A program made the translations under genes and the position numbers. DNA of 64,000 bases from Pedobacter boryungensis (GTDB lineage Bacteria > Bacteroidota > Bacteroidia > Sphingobacteriales > Sphingobacteriaceae): the NCBI RefSeq assembly GCF_013204825.1, contig NZ_JABMKV010000003.1:124001-188000 (forward strand), read 5' to 3'. Numbering within the stretch: position 1 is the first letter of the stretch; every line of letters starts with the position of its first letter. The notes under the pieces are model-generated. The model was not told where the DNA came from. It searched no databases and saw only the letters and a program-made list of their open reading frames with translations. Below, piece after piece: positions 7,639 to 15,983 of the stretch.

Positions 7639-9486
7639 TTATTTATCAAATTTCTGAGCGATTTCTGTTAACGCAATGGTTTGTATAACTGGTTTTCCAC
7701 TAATGCTAAAATTAGGACTTTTACACGCAAAAAGTTCTTCAATTAACGTATTCATTTCTTGCTGACTTAAAGCTGTTCCACCCTTTATGGCACTATTTTT
7801 CGCCATACTTCTCGCCAATGCATCTCGTTTATCTAATTTGAGTTCTTGTTGGGAGTTTTTAAAACCTTCAATTAAATGTTCAAACAATTGAGTTTCGTTA
7901 ATACCTGTACTTCCTAAATCGACTGGAATACCTTCAATTACCAAAGTATTTTTACCAAATTCTCTCACCTCGAAACCTAAACTCTTAATATCATCTAGTA
8001 AACTTTTAGCTAATTCATAATCATTTGGGCTAAGCGTTACCGTTTGTGGAAATAAGCTTTGTTGCGATGCTCCTTTTCTATCATCCAAATGCAGCAAAAA
8101 TCTTTCATACAAAATCCGTTCATGTGCAGCTTGTTGGTCGATGATCATTACACCAGATTTAATTTGAGAAACAATATAACGATGATGTATCTGCATAAAT
8201 TGTTTTTGCACTGGTTCAAATTGATCATCTTTCTGACCTCCCAAATCTATAGAAACTTGTTCTGGAATATGATGATTACTTATTTCGTACAAAGAGCCCC
8301 AATTTTTACTTGGAGCTATATTTCCTTTACTCTCATTTCTAGAAAAACTAGTTTCTTTTGTAGTAGTTTTTGCGGTACCAAAAGGATTAAAATCTGGATT
8401 AAAAGCAATACTTGGCGGCACGATATCTTCTGGTGCTTTATGACTTATCATACTGCTAAAACCAGTTTCTTGATTAAAATCTATGGTGGGGCTGATATTA
8501 AAGCGGCCTAATGATCTTTTTACTGCCGAATGGATGATTGCGTAAATCGATTTCTCATCCAAATATTTAATTTCAGTTTTTGTTGGATGAACATTTACAT
8601 CAATTTTTGAAGGATCAATATCAATAAACAATACGTACAATGGAAAATTGTCATCGGGTAATAGCTCTTGATACGCTTTATTTACGGCATGATTTAAATA
8701 GGCATCCTTTATAAAACGATCATTCACAAAAAAGAACTGTTCACCCCTGGTTTTTTTGGCAAATTCTGGCTTTCCAATAAATCCTTTTAGGTTAATAATG
8801 GTTGTTTCTTCTTCTACCGGAATTAATCGCTCGTTGTAATTATTACCAAATAAATGCACAATACGTTGTTTCATGGCAGATGCTGGCAAGCGATAAACTT
8901 CTAATCCATCATGATGTAAGCTAAAAGCAATATGTGGTTTTGCCAATGCAACACGTTGAAATTCATCAATAATATGACGCATTTCTGCTGGGTTGCTTTT
9001 TAAAAAATTTCTTCGAGCTGGTGTATTGTAAAAAAGATTTTTAATACAAATACTAGTTCCATTTGGACTTGCAACAGGTTCTTGTTTTATAAAAGAAGCA
9101 CCTTCAATCTGAATCAATGTTCCCAATTCATCTTCATGACGTTTGGTTTTCATTTCTACTTGCGAAATCGCTGCAATAGACGCCATGGCCTCGCCTCTAA
9201 ATCCCATCGTACGAATAGAAAATAAATCTTCAGCTTTACGAACTTTAGAAGTTGCATGACGTTCAAAGCACATTCTTGCATCTGTAATTGTCATTCCACA
9301 ACCATTGTCTATAACTTGGATTAACGCCTTTCCCGCGTCCTTAATAATCAATTGTATTTTATCTGCACCTGCATCTATGGCGTTTTCGAGTAATTCTTTT
9401 ACCGCTGATGCAGGTCTTTGCACCACCTCTCCTGCTGCAATTTGATTGGCAACACTATCGGGTAAAAGTTGTATAATATCAGACAT
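7639..9486 (-). CDS. mutL: DNA mismatch repair protein MutL
   Basis: 615 residues, typical length. The N-terminal GHKL ATPase is complete: ELLENAIDAGA (motif I), IDNGCGM (motif II), TMGFRGEAMASIA (motif III) and NLFYNTPARRNFLKS. The transducer domain includes FVNDRFIKDAYLNHAV and VNVHPTKTEIKY. The C-terminal dimerisation domain carries a metal-nuclease-type motif reading DQQAAHERILYE near residue 450, where the usual form is DQHAxxE; the later CPxGRP-type motif reads CKSPNFSISGKPV. MutL couples MutS mismatch recognition to strand incision. First gene of a four-gene operon with two rhomboids and an EEP protein, an arrangement without an obvious functional link. Confidence 0.98.
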   Translation of the reverse strand: MSDIIQLLPDSVANQIAAGEVVQRPASAVKELLENAIDAGADKIQLIIKDAGKALIQVIDNGCGMTITDARMCFERHATSKVRKAEDLFSIRTMGFRGEAMASIAAISQVEMKTKRHEDELGTLIQIEGASFIKQEPVASPNGTSICIKNLFYNTPARRNFLKSNPAEMRHIIDEFQRVALAKPHIAFSLHHDGLEVYRLPASAMKQRIVHLFGNNYNERLIPVEEETTIINLKGFIGKPEFAKKTRGEQFFFVNDRFIKDAYLNHAVNKAYQELLPDDNFPLYVLFIDIDPSKIDVNVHPTKTEIKYLDEKSIYAIIHSAVKRSLGRFNISPTIDFNQETGFSSMISHKAPEDIVPPSIAFNPDFNPFGTAKTTTKETSFSRNESKGNIAPSKNWGSLYEISNHHIPEQVSIDLGGQKDDQFEPVQKQFMQIHHRYIVSQIKSGVMIIDQQAAHERILYERFLLHLDDRKGASQQSLFPQTVTLSPNDYELAKSLLDDIKSLGFEVREFGKNTLVIEGIPVDLGSTGINETQLFEHLIEGFKNSQQELKLDKRDALARSMAKNSAIKGGTALSQQEMNTLIEELFACKSPNFSISGKPVIQTIALTEIAQKFDK

Positions 9487-9710
9487 CTATATTCTTTAGT
9501 AAGGCTGCTAATTTAGCGAAAATAAGGCTAATCTTGGGTACAAAAATTGATTGTTTAATTGTCAAATTGATATTCAAATTCATTTTTTTAAATAGTGCAC
9601 AGCCATAATCAAACAAATTGAGATATTTCAATCTGTAAGGAGATGATATGGATTAAAGGTCGAATCATGCTTTTTAATACAGGCATCTACCGCAATCCCA
9701 ATTTTGTTAC

Positions 9711-9740
9711 TTGAAAACTGCTAACTGATTTATATCTTTA
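9711..9740 (+). promoter_or_regulatory. Candidate promoter of the amidohydrolase gene (TTG-N19-TATCTTTA)
   Basis: TTG at 9711-9713, a 19-nt spacer and TATCTTTA at 9733-9740 (one mismatch to TAnnTTTG), followed by AAAA and the ATG at 9745. The 4-nt gap between box and start codon predicts a leaderless or almost leaderless mRNA. Confidence 0.55.
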
Positions 9741-9744
9741 AAAA

Positions 9745-11376
9745 ATGAAAAGAATTCTCCCATTATTGGCACTACTCCTAATTTTATTTGGGTGCAGCAA
9801 GCCAAAAGCAGATTTACTCATCTATAATGCAAAAATTTACACTGTTAACGACAAGTTTGATATAGCAGAAGCGATAGCAGTTAAAGATGGAAAAATTTTA
9901 GCAGTTGGTAGCAGTGCCAATCTTCGTAAACAATTCGGTGCAACGGAAGAAATAGATGCACATGGAAAAGCTATTTACCCAGGATTTATTGATGCACACG
10001 CTCATTTCTTTGGATATGGCGAAAGTTTACAAAGTGCTGATTTAACAGGAACAACGAGTTGGGAAGATGTGCTGAAACGTTTAACAGAATTTGCAAAAAC
10101 ACATCCTGATGGGTGGTTAACTGGTAGAGGCTGGGATCAAAATGATTGGCAAAACAAGCAATTCCCAAGTAAAGAAAAGCTTGATGAATTGTTTCCGAAC
10201 AGACCAGTTTTATTGGAGAGAATTGACGGACATGCATCTATAGCTAACCGAAGCGCTTTAAATGCCGCTGGCATAACAAAATCATTTGCATTAACTGGCG
10301 GTGACATTGTAGAGAAAGATGGAAAACTAACAGGTTTACTTGTCGATAATGCTGTAGAATTAGTTTCATCTAAAATACCTCCTCCGGATGAGAAAAAAGC
10401 AACAAAAATTTTATTAGATGCACAAAAAAATTGTTTTGCTGCTGGTTTAACGACTATTGATGATTGCGGTTTAAATTTTGACGCAGTAGAATTTATAGAG
10501 AAAATGCAAAACAACAAATCGTTAAAAATGCGCATGTATGTGATGCTTTCTGATGCTGAAAAAAATTATGATTACTTATTTAAACGTGGAAAAATAAAAA
10601 CCGATCGTTTAAATGTTCGATCATTTAAAGTATATGCTGATGGCGCTTTAGGTTCTCGTGGTGCTTGTTTATTGCATCCATATAGCGATATGCCAACTAA
10701 ATCTGGTTTTCTATTAAGCAATCCTAAACATTTTGAAGAAGCTGCCAAAAAAATTAACGAACATGGTTTTCAAATGTGTACGCATGCCATAGGCGATTCG
10801 GCTAACCGCACTATCTTAAAAATATATAATCAGGTTTTAGGCGGAAAAAATGATAAACGCTGGCGGATAGAACACGCTCAAGTTGTAGCGCAAAGCGATT
10901 TTAATTTATTTGGAAGCGCCAACATTGTACCATCAGTGCAACCTACACATGCAACTTCTGATATGTACTGGGCAGCAGTTCGTTTAGGAAAAGAAAGAGT
11001 AAAAGGAGCATATGCCTACAAACAATTGTTAGATCAAAATGGTTGGATACCTCTAGGAACTGATTTCCCAGTAGAGCAAATAAACCCAATGTTTACTTTT
11101 TACGCTGCAACTGTTAGAGAAGATGCTAAAGATTTCCCGAAAGGTGGATTTCAAATGGAAAACGCCTTAACACCAGAACAAGCATTAAGAGGAATGACGA
11201 TCTGGGCAGCAAAAGCAAATTTTGAAGAAAAAGAAAAAGGAAGTTTGGAGGTTGGAAAATTTGCTGATTTCGTGATGTTAGAAAACGATATTATGAAAGC
11301 AAATCACCAACAGATATTACAAAATAAAGTGTTAAAAACCTACCTAAATGGAGAAAAAGTATATGAAGCAAAATAA
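9745..11376 (+). CDS. Amidohydrolase-family (YtcJ-like) lipoprotein
   Basis: 543 residues with a lipoprotein signal (MKRILPLLALLLILFGC, Cys17). YtcJ-type amidohydrolase of the metal-dependent TIM-barrel superfamily: metal-binding HAHFFG at about 85, RIDGHASIANRSAL at about 160, KVYADGALGSRGA at about 297 (the lysine/YADG block), THAIGDSANR at about 347, RIEHAQV at about 374 and GTDFPVEQINPM at about 438. Such proteins hydrolyse amide, imide or N-substituted formamide bonds; the substrate cannot be read from sequence. A periplasmic or outer-membrane site is predicted from the lipobox. Its stop overlaps the start of the serine hydrolase gene by 14 bp, so the two are translationally coupled and probably work on related substrates. 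Confidence 0.93.
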   Translation: MKRILPLLALLLILFGCSKPKADLLIYNAKIYTVNDKFDIAEAIAVKDGKILAVGSSANLRKQFGATEEIDAHGKAIYPGFIDAHAHFFGYGESLQSADLTGTTSWEDVLKRLTEFAKTHPDGWLTGRGWDQNDWQNKQFPSKEKLDELFPNRPVLLERIDGHASIANRSALNAAGITKSFALTGGDIVEKDGKLTGLLVDNAVELVSSKIPPPDEKKATKILLDAQKNCFAAGLTTIDDCGLNFDAVEFIEKMQNNKSLKMRMYVMLSDAEKNYDYLFKRGKIKTDRLNVRSFKVYADGALGSRGACLLHPYSDMPTKSGFLLSNPKHFEEAAKKINEHGFQMCTHAIGDSANRTILKIYNQVLGGKNDKRWRIEHAQVVAQSDFNLFGSANIVPSVQPTHATSDMYWAAVRLGKERVKGAYAYKQLLDQNGWIPLGTDFPVEQINPMFTFYAATVREDAKDFPKGGFQMENALTPEQALRGMTIWAAKANFEEKEKGSLEVGKFADFVMLENDIMKANHQQILQNKVLKTYLNGEKVYEAK

Positions 11377-13180
11377 TTTAATCGGCATAATTGCCACTTG
11401 TTTAACTGTAGTTTTCACAATGAGTGCATGCGCTCAAGATCATAGACAAAATGAAAACCGATTAAAAAATATAAATGCAATTGCCAATAGTTCAGTTTTA
11501 TTAAACAATCAACAGGGTTTTATTCCAGTTACTAAACTGGCCGATAAAAAATTCGTTTCTGTTAATTTGGGTTTCGAATACCAATCTTCATTTGATAGTT
11601 TATTAAATAAATATGCTGAAGTAAAATCAATAAGTTCCGAAAAATACCGTGATTCAGCTACATTAAATGATTTAGCTGATGATTTAAAATATTATAGCAC
11701 TGTAATTATCAGCATTACAGATAAGATGGCAAACAACGGTCGCTTTTTAAATTTTATAAGCGATGTTGCTAAACATAAAGATGTGGTTTTAGCCGTTTTC
11801 GGTGACGGAAAAAGCCTTAGTTCTTTTGATAATTTAAGCGCCCCTATTGTTTGGAGTCCACAAAGTAATAATGAAGCAGCAATGGTTGTTCCGCAGCTTA
11901 TTTTTGGTGGAATAGCAACACAACAAACCTTAACTAAAGGGTTTTCTGCAAAATATACTGCAGGTTCGGGTTTTAAAACCACCGTTACCCGTTTAAAGTA
12001 TTCTGTACCAGAAGACGCAGGTGTAAATACCGAAGACTTAAATGAAATTGATAAGATTGTTGCTGAAGGAATTGCAGGAAAAGCTTCACCGGGGATGGTA
12101 GTTTTGGTTGCTAAAGATGGCAAGGTGATTTACAATAAAGCTTTTGGTTACCATACTTACGATAATGTTATGGCAGATAAAGTAACTGATATTTTTGATT
12201 TAGCATCGGTTACCAAAGTTACCGCAACAACGCCAACTGTAATGCGCTTGGTAGAAGAAGGAAAATTGAAGTTAGATACCAACATTGGTTATTACATTCC
12301 AAGGGCTAGAAATACACCAATGAATGCTATTAATGTTCGAGAAGTAATGCTGCATCAAGCAGGATTTATTCCTTACATCCCTTTTCACAATTACATTAAA
12401 GAAGGGGACTATAGCCGTGATTCATCAGCCGCCTATCCAACAAAAGTGGCAGATAGATATTACATTAAAAAAGGATTTTTTAGTGATTTTATGTGGCCAA
12501 AAATGTTAAACTCTCCTATAAAAACTCGTGGAACATATGTGTATAGCGATATTAGCATGTATGTAATGCAAGATATTGTTGAGCACATTACAGAAAAACA
12601 CGAAGAACAATATGTGTTGGATAATTTTTATACTCCATTAGGTATGCAAACAGCAGGTTATTTACCGCGTAATCGTTTCAGTAAAGATCAGATTGTACCT
12701 ACGGAAGATGATCAGGCGTTTAGAAAAACATTGTTAGAAGGCTATGTACACGATCAGGGTGCTGCTTTAAAAGGTGGTGTTGCTGGTCATGCAGGTTTAT
12801 TTGGTAGTGCAAACGATTTAGCGATTTATTATCAGCTAATGCTAAACAAAGGTACTTATGGTGGCGAGCAATATTTCAAACCGCAAACGGTAGAGATGTT
12901 TACTAGCAAACAATCTAATGTAAGCAGAAGAGGTTTAGGTTTTGACCGTTGGGATCCAGATTTGACTAAAAAATATCCTTCAGAATTAGCATCTCCTCAA
13001 ACTTTTGGACATACAGGTTATACAGGTATTGGTGTTTGGGTAGATCCATCTAGAGGGTTGGTTTATATTTTCTTATCCAATCGTGTTAATCCAACTGTAA
13101 GTGAACAACTAGGCCGAATGAATATCCGCCCAAGAATACAAGATGCAATTAATAGAGCAATTGATAAAGGAAAGAAATAA
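11363..13180 (+). CDS. Serine hydrolase (class C beta-lactamase/DD-peptidase fold) with N-terminal GH3 C-domain remnant
   Basis: 605 residues from ATG 11363 (preferred over ATG 11348: it directly precedes the signal peptide MKQNNLIGIIATCL and follows GGAG at 11350). The C-terminal ~370 residues form a beta-lactamase/transpeptidase-like domain: SVTK (SxxK, Ser about 281), YSDIS (YxN-like, with Asp) at about 393 and FGHTGYTG (KTG-like box) at about 549. The ~180 residues before it (SSVLLNNQQGFIPVTKL, VVLAVFGDGKSL, MVVPQLIFGGIATQQTLTKG, TRLKYSVPEDAGV) match the C-terminal alpha/beta domain of GH3 glycosidases, as found in GH3-serine hydrolase fusions of this phylum, but the catalytic GH3 barrel is absent. 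Likely a periplasmic cell-wall or ester hydrolase. Confidence 0.85.
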   Translation: MKQNNLIGIIATCLTVVFTMSACAQDHRQNENRLKNINAIANSSVLLNNQQGFIPVTKLADKKFVSVNLGFEYQSSFDSLLNKYAEVKSISSEKYRDSATLNDLADDLKYYSTVIISITDKMANNGRFLNFISDVAKHKDVVLAVFGDGKSLSSFDNLSAPIVWSPQSNNEAAMVVPQLIFGGIATQQTLTKGFSAKYTAGSGFKTTVTRLKYSVPEDAGVNTEDLNEIDKIVAEGIAGKASPGMVVLVAKDGKVIYNKAFGYHTYDNVMADKVTDIFDLASVTKVTATTPTVMRLVEEGKLKLDTNIGYYIPRARNTPMNAINVREVMLHQAGFIPYIPFHNYIKEGDYSRDSSAAYPTKVADRYYIKKGFFSDFMWPKMLNSPIKTRGTYVYSDISMYVMQDIVEHITEKHEEQYVLDNFYTPLGMQTAGYLPRNRFSKDQIVPTEDDQAFRKTLLEGYVHDQGAALKGGVAGHAGLFGSANDLAIYYQLMLNKGTYGGEQYFKPQTVEMFTSKQSNVSRRGLGFDRWDPDLTKKYPSELASPQTFGHTGYTGIGVWVDPSRGLVYIFLSNRVNPTVSEQLGRMNIRPRIQDAINRAIDKGKK

Positions 13181-13209
13181 TTTAGCAATTTTTAAAATCA
13201 GCTTAAAAA

Positions 13210-13243
13210 CAAAAGGGGTTTCACAATGTGAAACCCCTTTTGT
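13210..13243. terminator. Bidirectional terminator between convergent genes
   Basis: A near-perfect stem AAAAGGGGTTTCAC / GTGAAACCCCTTTT with a 3-nt loop sits between the serine hydrolase (+) and the 2OG oxygenase (-) stop codons and has T runs on both strands. Confidence 0.9.
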
Positions 13244-13260
13244 TTTATCATTAATACGAC

Positions 13261-14223
13261 TTACTTTTTTAATCCAATCTCTCTCAATCTTTCATCTAAA
13301 TATTCTCCAGCAGTCATATCACTATATGCTTTTGGATGTTCTGCATCAATGCAAGAACTCAATGAGGTTAAGTCCATATCGCTACGCGGATGCAAGAAAA
13401 ATGGAACTGAGAAACGTGAAGTTTTCATTAATTCAAGTGGTGGATTTACCACTCTATGTGTTGTAGATTTTAATTTGTTATTTGTTAAGCGTTGCAACAT
13501 ATCGCCAACGTTTACCACTATATCAGTATGTTCTGCTTTAATGGCTAACCACTCGTTACTACGGGTTAAAACTTCTAAACCATCAGCACTTGCACCAATT
13601 AATAAGGTAATTAAGTTAATATCTTCATGCGCCCCAGCACGTACAGCATCATCAGGTAATGCCTCTGGATTTTCAATTGGGAAATAGTGAATACCTCTTA
13701 AAATAGAATTTCCATTATGTACATGTTTATCAAAATAGTTAATTGGTAATTCTAAATAGGTAGCAATTGCTCGTAAAAGATGCTTACCATTTTCTTCTAA
13801 TTTTTTATAAATCTCTCTAGTAACAGGATTAAATTCAGGAATTTCTTCTAATACTTCGTTATCAGGGTATTCATTTTTGATTGGATCTCCATCACTAACT
13901 TCTTGTCCAATTTGCCAAAACTCTTTTAAATCTGCGGTTTTGGCACCTTTTGCAGTTTCTTTACCAGCGCTAGTATATCCACGTTGTCCAGCTAATTCTG
14001 GCTTTTCATATTTGCGTTTAGTTTCTACAGGTAAAGCAAAAACGCCTTTAATATTTTTATATAATTTATCAATCAATTCCTGACTTACGCCATGATTGGT
14101 AATGGTTACAAAACCAGAATCGTTAAAGGCTCTTCCTAACTCATCAGAAAACTTTTTACGTTGTTCTTCGTTTCCATTAATGTATGTACCTAAATCAAGG
14201 CATGGGATATACGGTGTAGACAT
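13261..14223 (-). CDS. Isopenicillin-N-synthase-like 2-oxoglutarate/Fe(II) dioxygenase
   Basis: 320 residues, the usual length for this family. The N-terminal DIOX_N region (IPCLDLGTYINGNEEQRKK, then FNDSGFVTITNHGV) is followed by a double-stranded beta-helix core. The facial triad is visible as HED in GAHEDINLITLL (His about 195, Asp about 197) and His in STTHRVVNP (about 254), and the 2OG-binding Arg-x-Ser is in SRFSVPFFLHP (about 270). Such enzymes hydroxylate, desaturate or cyclise small molecules; the substrate is unknown. There is no secondary-metabolite cluster nearby, so it probably acts alone in central or degradative metabolism. Cytoplasmic, monocistronic, and ended by the shared terminator at 13210-13243. 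Confidence 0.93.
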   Translation of the reverse strand: MSTPYIPCLDLGTYINGNEEQRKKFSDELGRAFNDSGFVTITNHGVSQELIDKLYKNIKGVFALPVETKRKYEKPELAGQRGYTSAGKETAKGAKTADLKEFWQIGQEVSDGDPIKNEYPDNEVLEEIPEFNPVTREIYKKLEENGKHLLRAIATYLELPINYFDKHVHNGNSILRGIHYFPIENPEALPDDAVRAGAHEDINLITLLIGASADGLEVLTRSNEWLAIKAEHTDIVVNVGDMLQRLTNNKLKSTTHRVVNPPLELMKTSRFSVPFFLHPRSDMDLTSLSSCIDAEHPKAYSDMTAGEYLDERLREIGLKK

Positions 14224-14446
14224 AATATTTTATTTAATGAACATTAAAATTAGAAAAGATATGTTAATAAATCTTAACCGCTTTGTTTTTTGTTATTTAA
14301 CAATCTAACTAACAAAATGTTAAGTTATTAACAAAATAATTTAATTCACAACTAAAAATACAATTTGTCAAGGTTAAGTCCCTTTTTAATTTTAAAAATC
14401 TATACCATTTTTGTTTTACGTATTATTACTTAAGTAAAATATCAAG

Positions 14447-15046
14447 ATGAAATATATCTCAATTATGGTTTTAATTCTTTTATCTATGCAAGATGCTGAT
14501 GCTCAAAAACAAAAATTACAAAAAGCAACTTTCGGAATGGGTTGTTTTTGGTGTACCGAAGCTTTATTTCAACGTTTAAACGGTGTTAGCAATGTAAAGT
14601 CTGGTTATGAAGGTGGCGATGTTCCTAACCCAACTTATGAAGAAGTTTGTACAGGAACTACAAATCATGCCGAAGTTATCGAAGTAACTTATGATCCTGC
14701 AAAAATTAGCTACGATGAATTGTTAGAAGTTTTTTGGAAAAGCCACGACCCTACTACCTTAAATAGACAAGGAGCAGATGTCGGCACCCAATATCGCTCT
14801 GTTATCTTTTATCATAGTGATGAACAAAAAGATATTGCAGAGAAATATAAAGCAGCTTTAAATAAAGACAATGCTTTTGGCAAACCTGTAGTAACTACTA
14901 TTGTAAAAGCTGAACCTTTTTATGTGGCAGAGAACTATCATCAAGATTATTTTGTAAAAAATGGGGAGCTACCTTATTGTCGTTTAGTGATTTTACCTAA
15001 AATGGAAAAACTAGAAAAACTATTTAAAGCGAAGTTGAAGAATTAA
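14447..15046 (+). CDS. msrA: Peptide-methionine (S)-S-oxide reductase, exported
   Basis: 199 residues. The MsrA active site GCFWC is at 32-36 (catalytic Cys33, second Cys36), followed by the conserved YEGGDVPNPTYEEVCTG and NHAEVIEVTYDP segments and the fold core FWKSHDPTTLNRQG. A further Cys in ELPYCRLVI near 178 could act in recycling. The enzyme reduces methionine-S-sulfoxide in proteins through a thiol cascade. The first ~19 residues (MKYISIMVLILLSMQDADA) look like a Sec signal peptide, so this copy probably repairs periplasmic proteins. Followed by a strong terminator. Confidence 0.97.
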   Translation: MKYISIMVLILLSMQDADAQKQKLQKATFGMGCFWCTEALFQRLNGVSNVKSGYEGGDVPNPTYEEVCTGTTNHAEVIEVTYDPAKISYDELLEVFWKSHDPTTLNRQGADVGTQYRSVIFYHSDEQKDIAEKYKAALNKDNAFGKPVVTTIVKAEPFYVAENYHQDYFVKNGELPYCRLVILPKMEKLEKLFKAKLKN

Positions 15047-15061
15047 CATCAAAAATACCTT

Positions 15062-15090
15062 AAAAGCTGAACTAACGTTCAGCTTTTTCT
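15062..15090 (+). terminator. Rho-independent terminator of msrA
   Basis: AAAAGCTGAAC / GTTCAGCTTTTT stem with a TAAC loop and a T-rich tail, 15 nt after the msrA stop. Confidence 0.9.
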
Positions 15091-15100
15091 TTTAGCAATC

Positions 15101-15130
15101 AAATTGTCATTACATCTAAAATGACAATTT
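15101..15130. repeat. Inverted repeat upstream of the nitroreductase
   Basis: AAATTGTCATT and AATGACAATTT form an 11-bp dyad around an 8-nt spacer in the msrA-nitroreductase gap. It contains a TTGTCATT core shared with the REP-like palindrome at 38685-38750. It could be an operator or a small REP relic. Confidence 0.5.
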
Positions 15131-15199
15131 ACTTATCATACATCAAGAAGAGATCAATTTATAATAATCACTTTTGTTGTATAAAATGAAATATATAAA

Positions 15200-15832
15200 A
15201 TGAGTTTAATAGAAGCATTAAATTGGCGTTATGCCACTAAAAAAATGAACGGCAAAGCTGTTCCGCAAGAAAAAGTAGATTTGATTTTAGAAGCTGCACG
15301 TTTAGCACCAACTTCTTCTGGCTTACAACCTTTTAAGGTTATTGTAATCACTAATCCAGATTTAAAACAAACACTTTTACCACATTCATTTAATCAATCT
15401 CAAATTATAGATTCTTCTCACCTTTTGGTTTTTGCCGCTTGGGATACATATACAGAAGACAGAATTAATGGTGTGTTTTCACATACACATAACGAACGTG
15501 GAACTCCTCCAGAAAGCACAACGGATTATCAAAAAATGTTGATTAATAGTTATGTGCCTAGAAGTGAAGATGTGAATTTTAACCATGCTGCACGTCAGGC
15601 TTACATAGGCTTTGGGATGGCATTGGCTGAAGCAGCTATTCAAAAAGTAGATGCTACACCTATGGAAGGATTTAACAATGCTGAATATGATAAAATTTTA
15701 GGATTGAAAGAAAAAGGATTAAAAAGTGTTGCAATTATGCCATTAGGGTATCGCGATGAGACTGGCGACTGGTTAGCAGGCTTGAAAAAAGTACGTCAAC
15801 CAAAATCAGAATTCATAATCGAATTCAAGTAA
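15200..15832 (+). CDS. NAD(P)H-dependent nitroreductase-family flavoprotein
   Basis: 210 residues, full length for NfsB/YdgI-type nitroreductases. FMN-contact motifs are visible: the N-terminal WRYATKKMNG (Arg/Lys phosphate contacts), LAPTSSGLQPFKVIVI (SSxxxQP motif) and the C-terminal glycine/Arg region AIMPLGYRDETGDW. These cytoplasmic homodimers reduce quinones, nitroaromatics or other electrophiles with NAD(P)H. It is a single-gene unit between two hairpins, with a terminator downstream at 15846-15881. The physiological substrate cannot be told from sequence. Confidence 0.94.
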   Translation: MSLIEALNWRYATKKMNGKAVPQEKVDLILEAARLAPTSSGLQPFKVIVITNPDLKQTLLPHSFNQSQIIDSSHLLVFAAWDTYTEDRINGVFSHTHNERGTPPESTTDYQKMLINSYVPRSEDVNFNHAARQAYIGFGMALAEAAIQKVDATPMEGFNNAEYDKILGLKEKGLKSVAIMPLGYRDETGDWLAGLKKVRQPKSEFIIEFK

Positions 15833-15845
15833 AATACACAACTGT

Positions 15846-15881
15846 AAAACGGATGCTCTGCAATAAGGCATCCGTTTTTTT
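15846..15881 (+). terminator. Rho-independent terminator of the nitroreductase gene
   Basis: AAAACGGATGC / GCATCCGTTTT stem followed by a run of Ts, 14 nt after the stop codon. Confidence 0.92.
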
Positions 15882-15983
15882 ATGCCTTTTAAATTGTAAA
15901 AATATGTTAAAGATTAGTTACAATGCGTATCCTCAATCAATAATCAATATATTAGCAAACATTACAAAGTTTAATTCAATTCG

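Noticed and set aside
8059..8511. 150-codon plus-strand ORF inside mutL
   Set aside because: It lies opposite mutL with no coding signal; mutL motifs on the minus strand explain the sequence.
13143..13466. 107-codon plus-strand ORF across the terminator at 13210-13243
   Set aside because: It spans the end of the serine hydrolase gene, a strong bidirectional terminator and the oxygenase gene; no coding signal.
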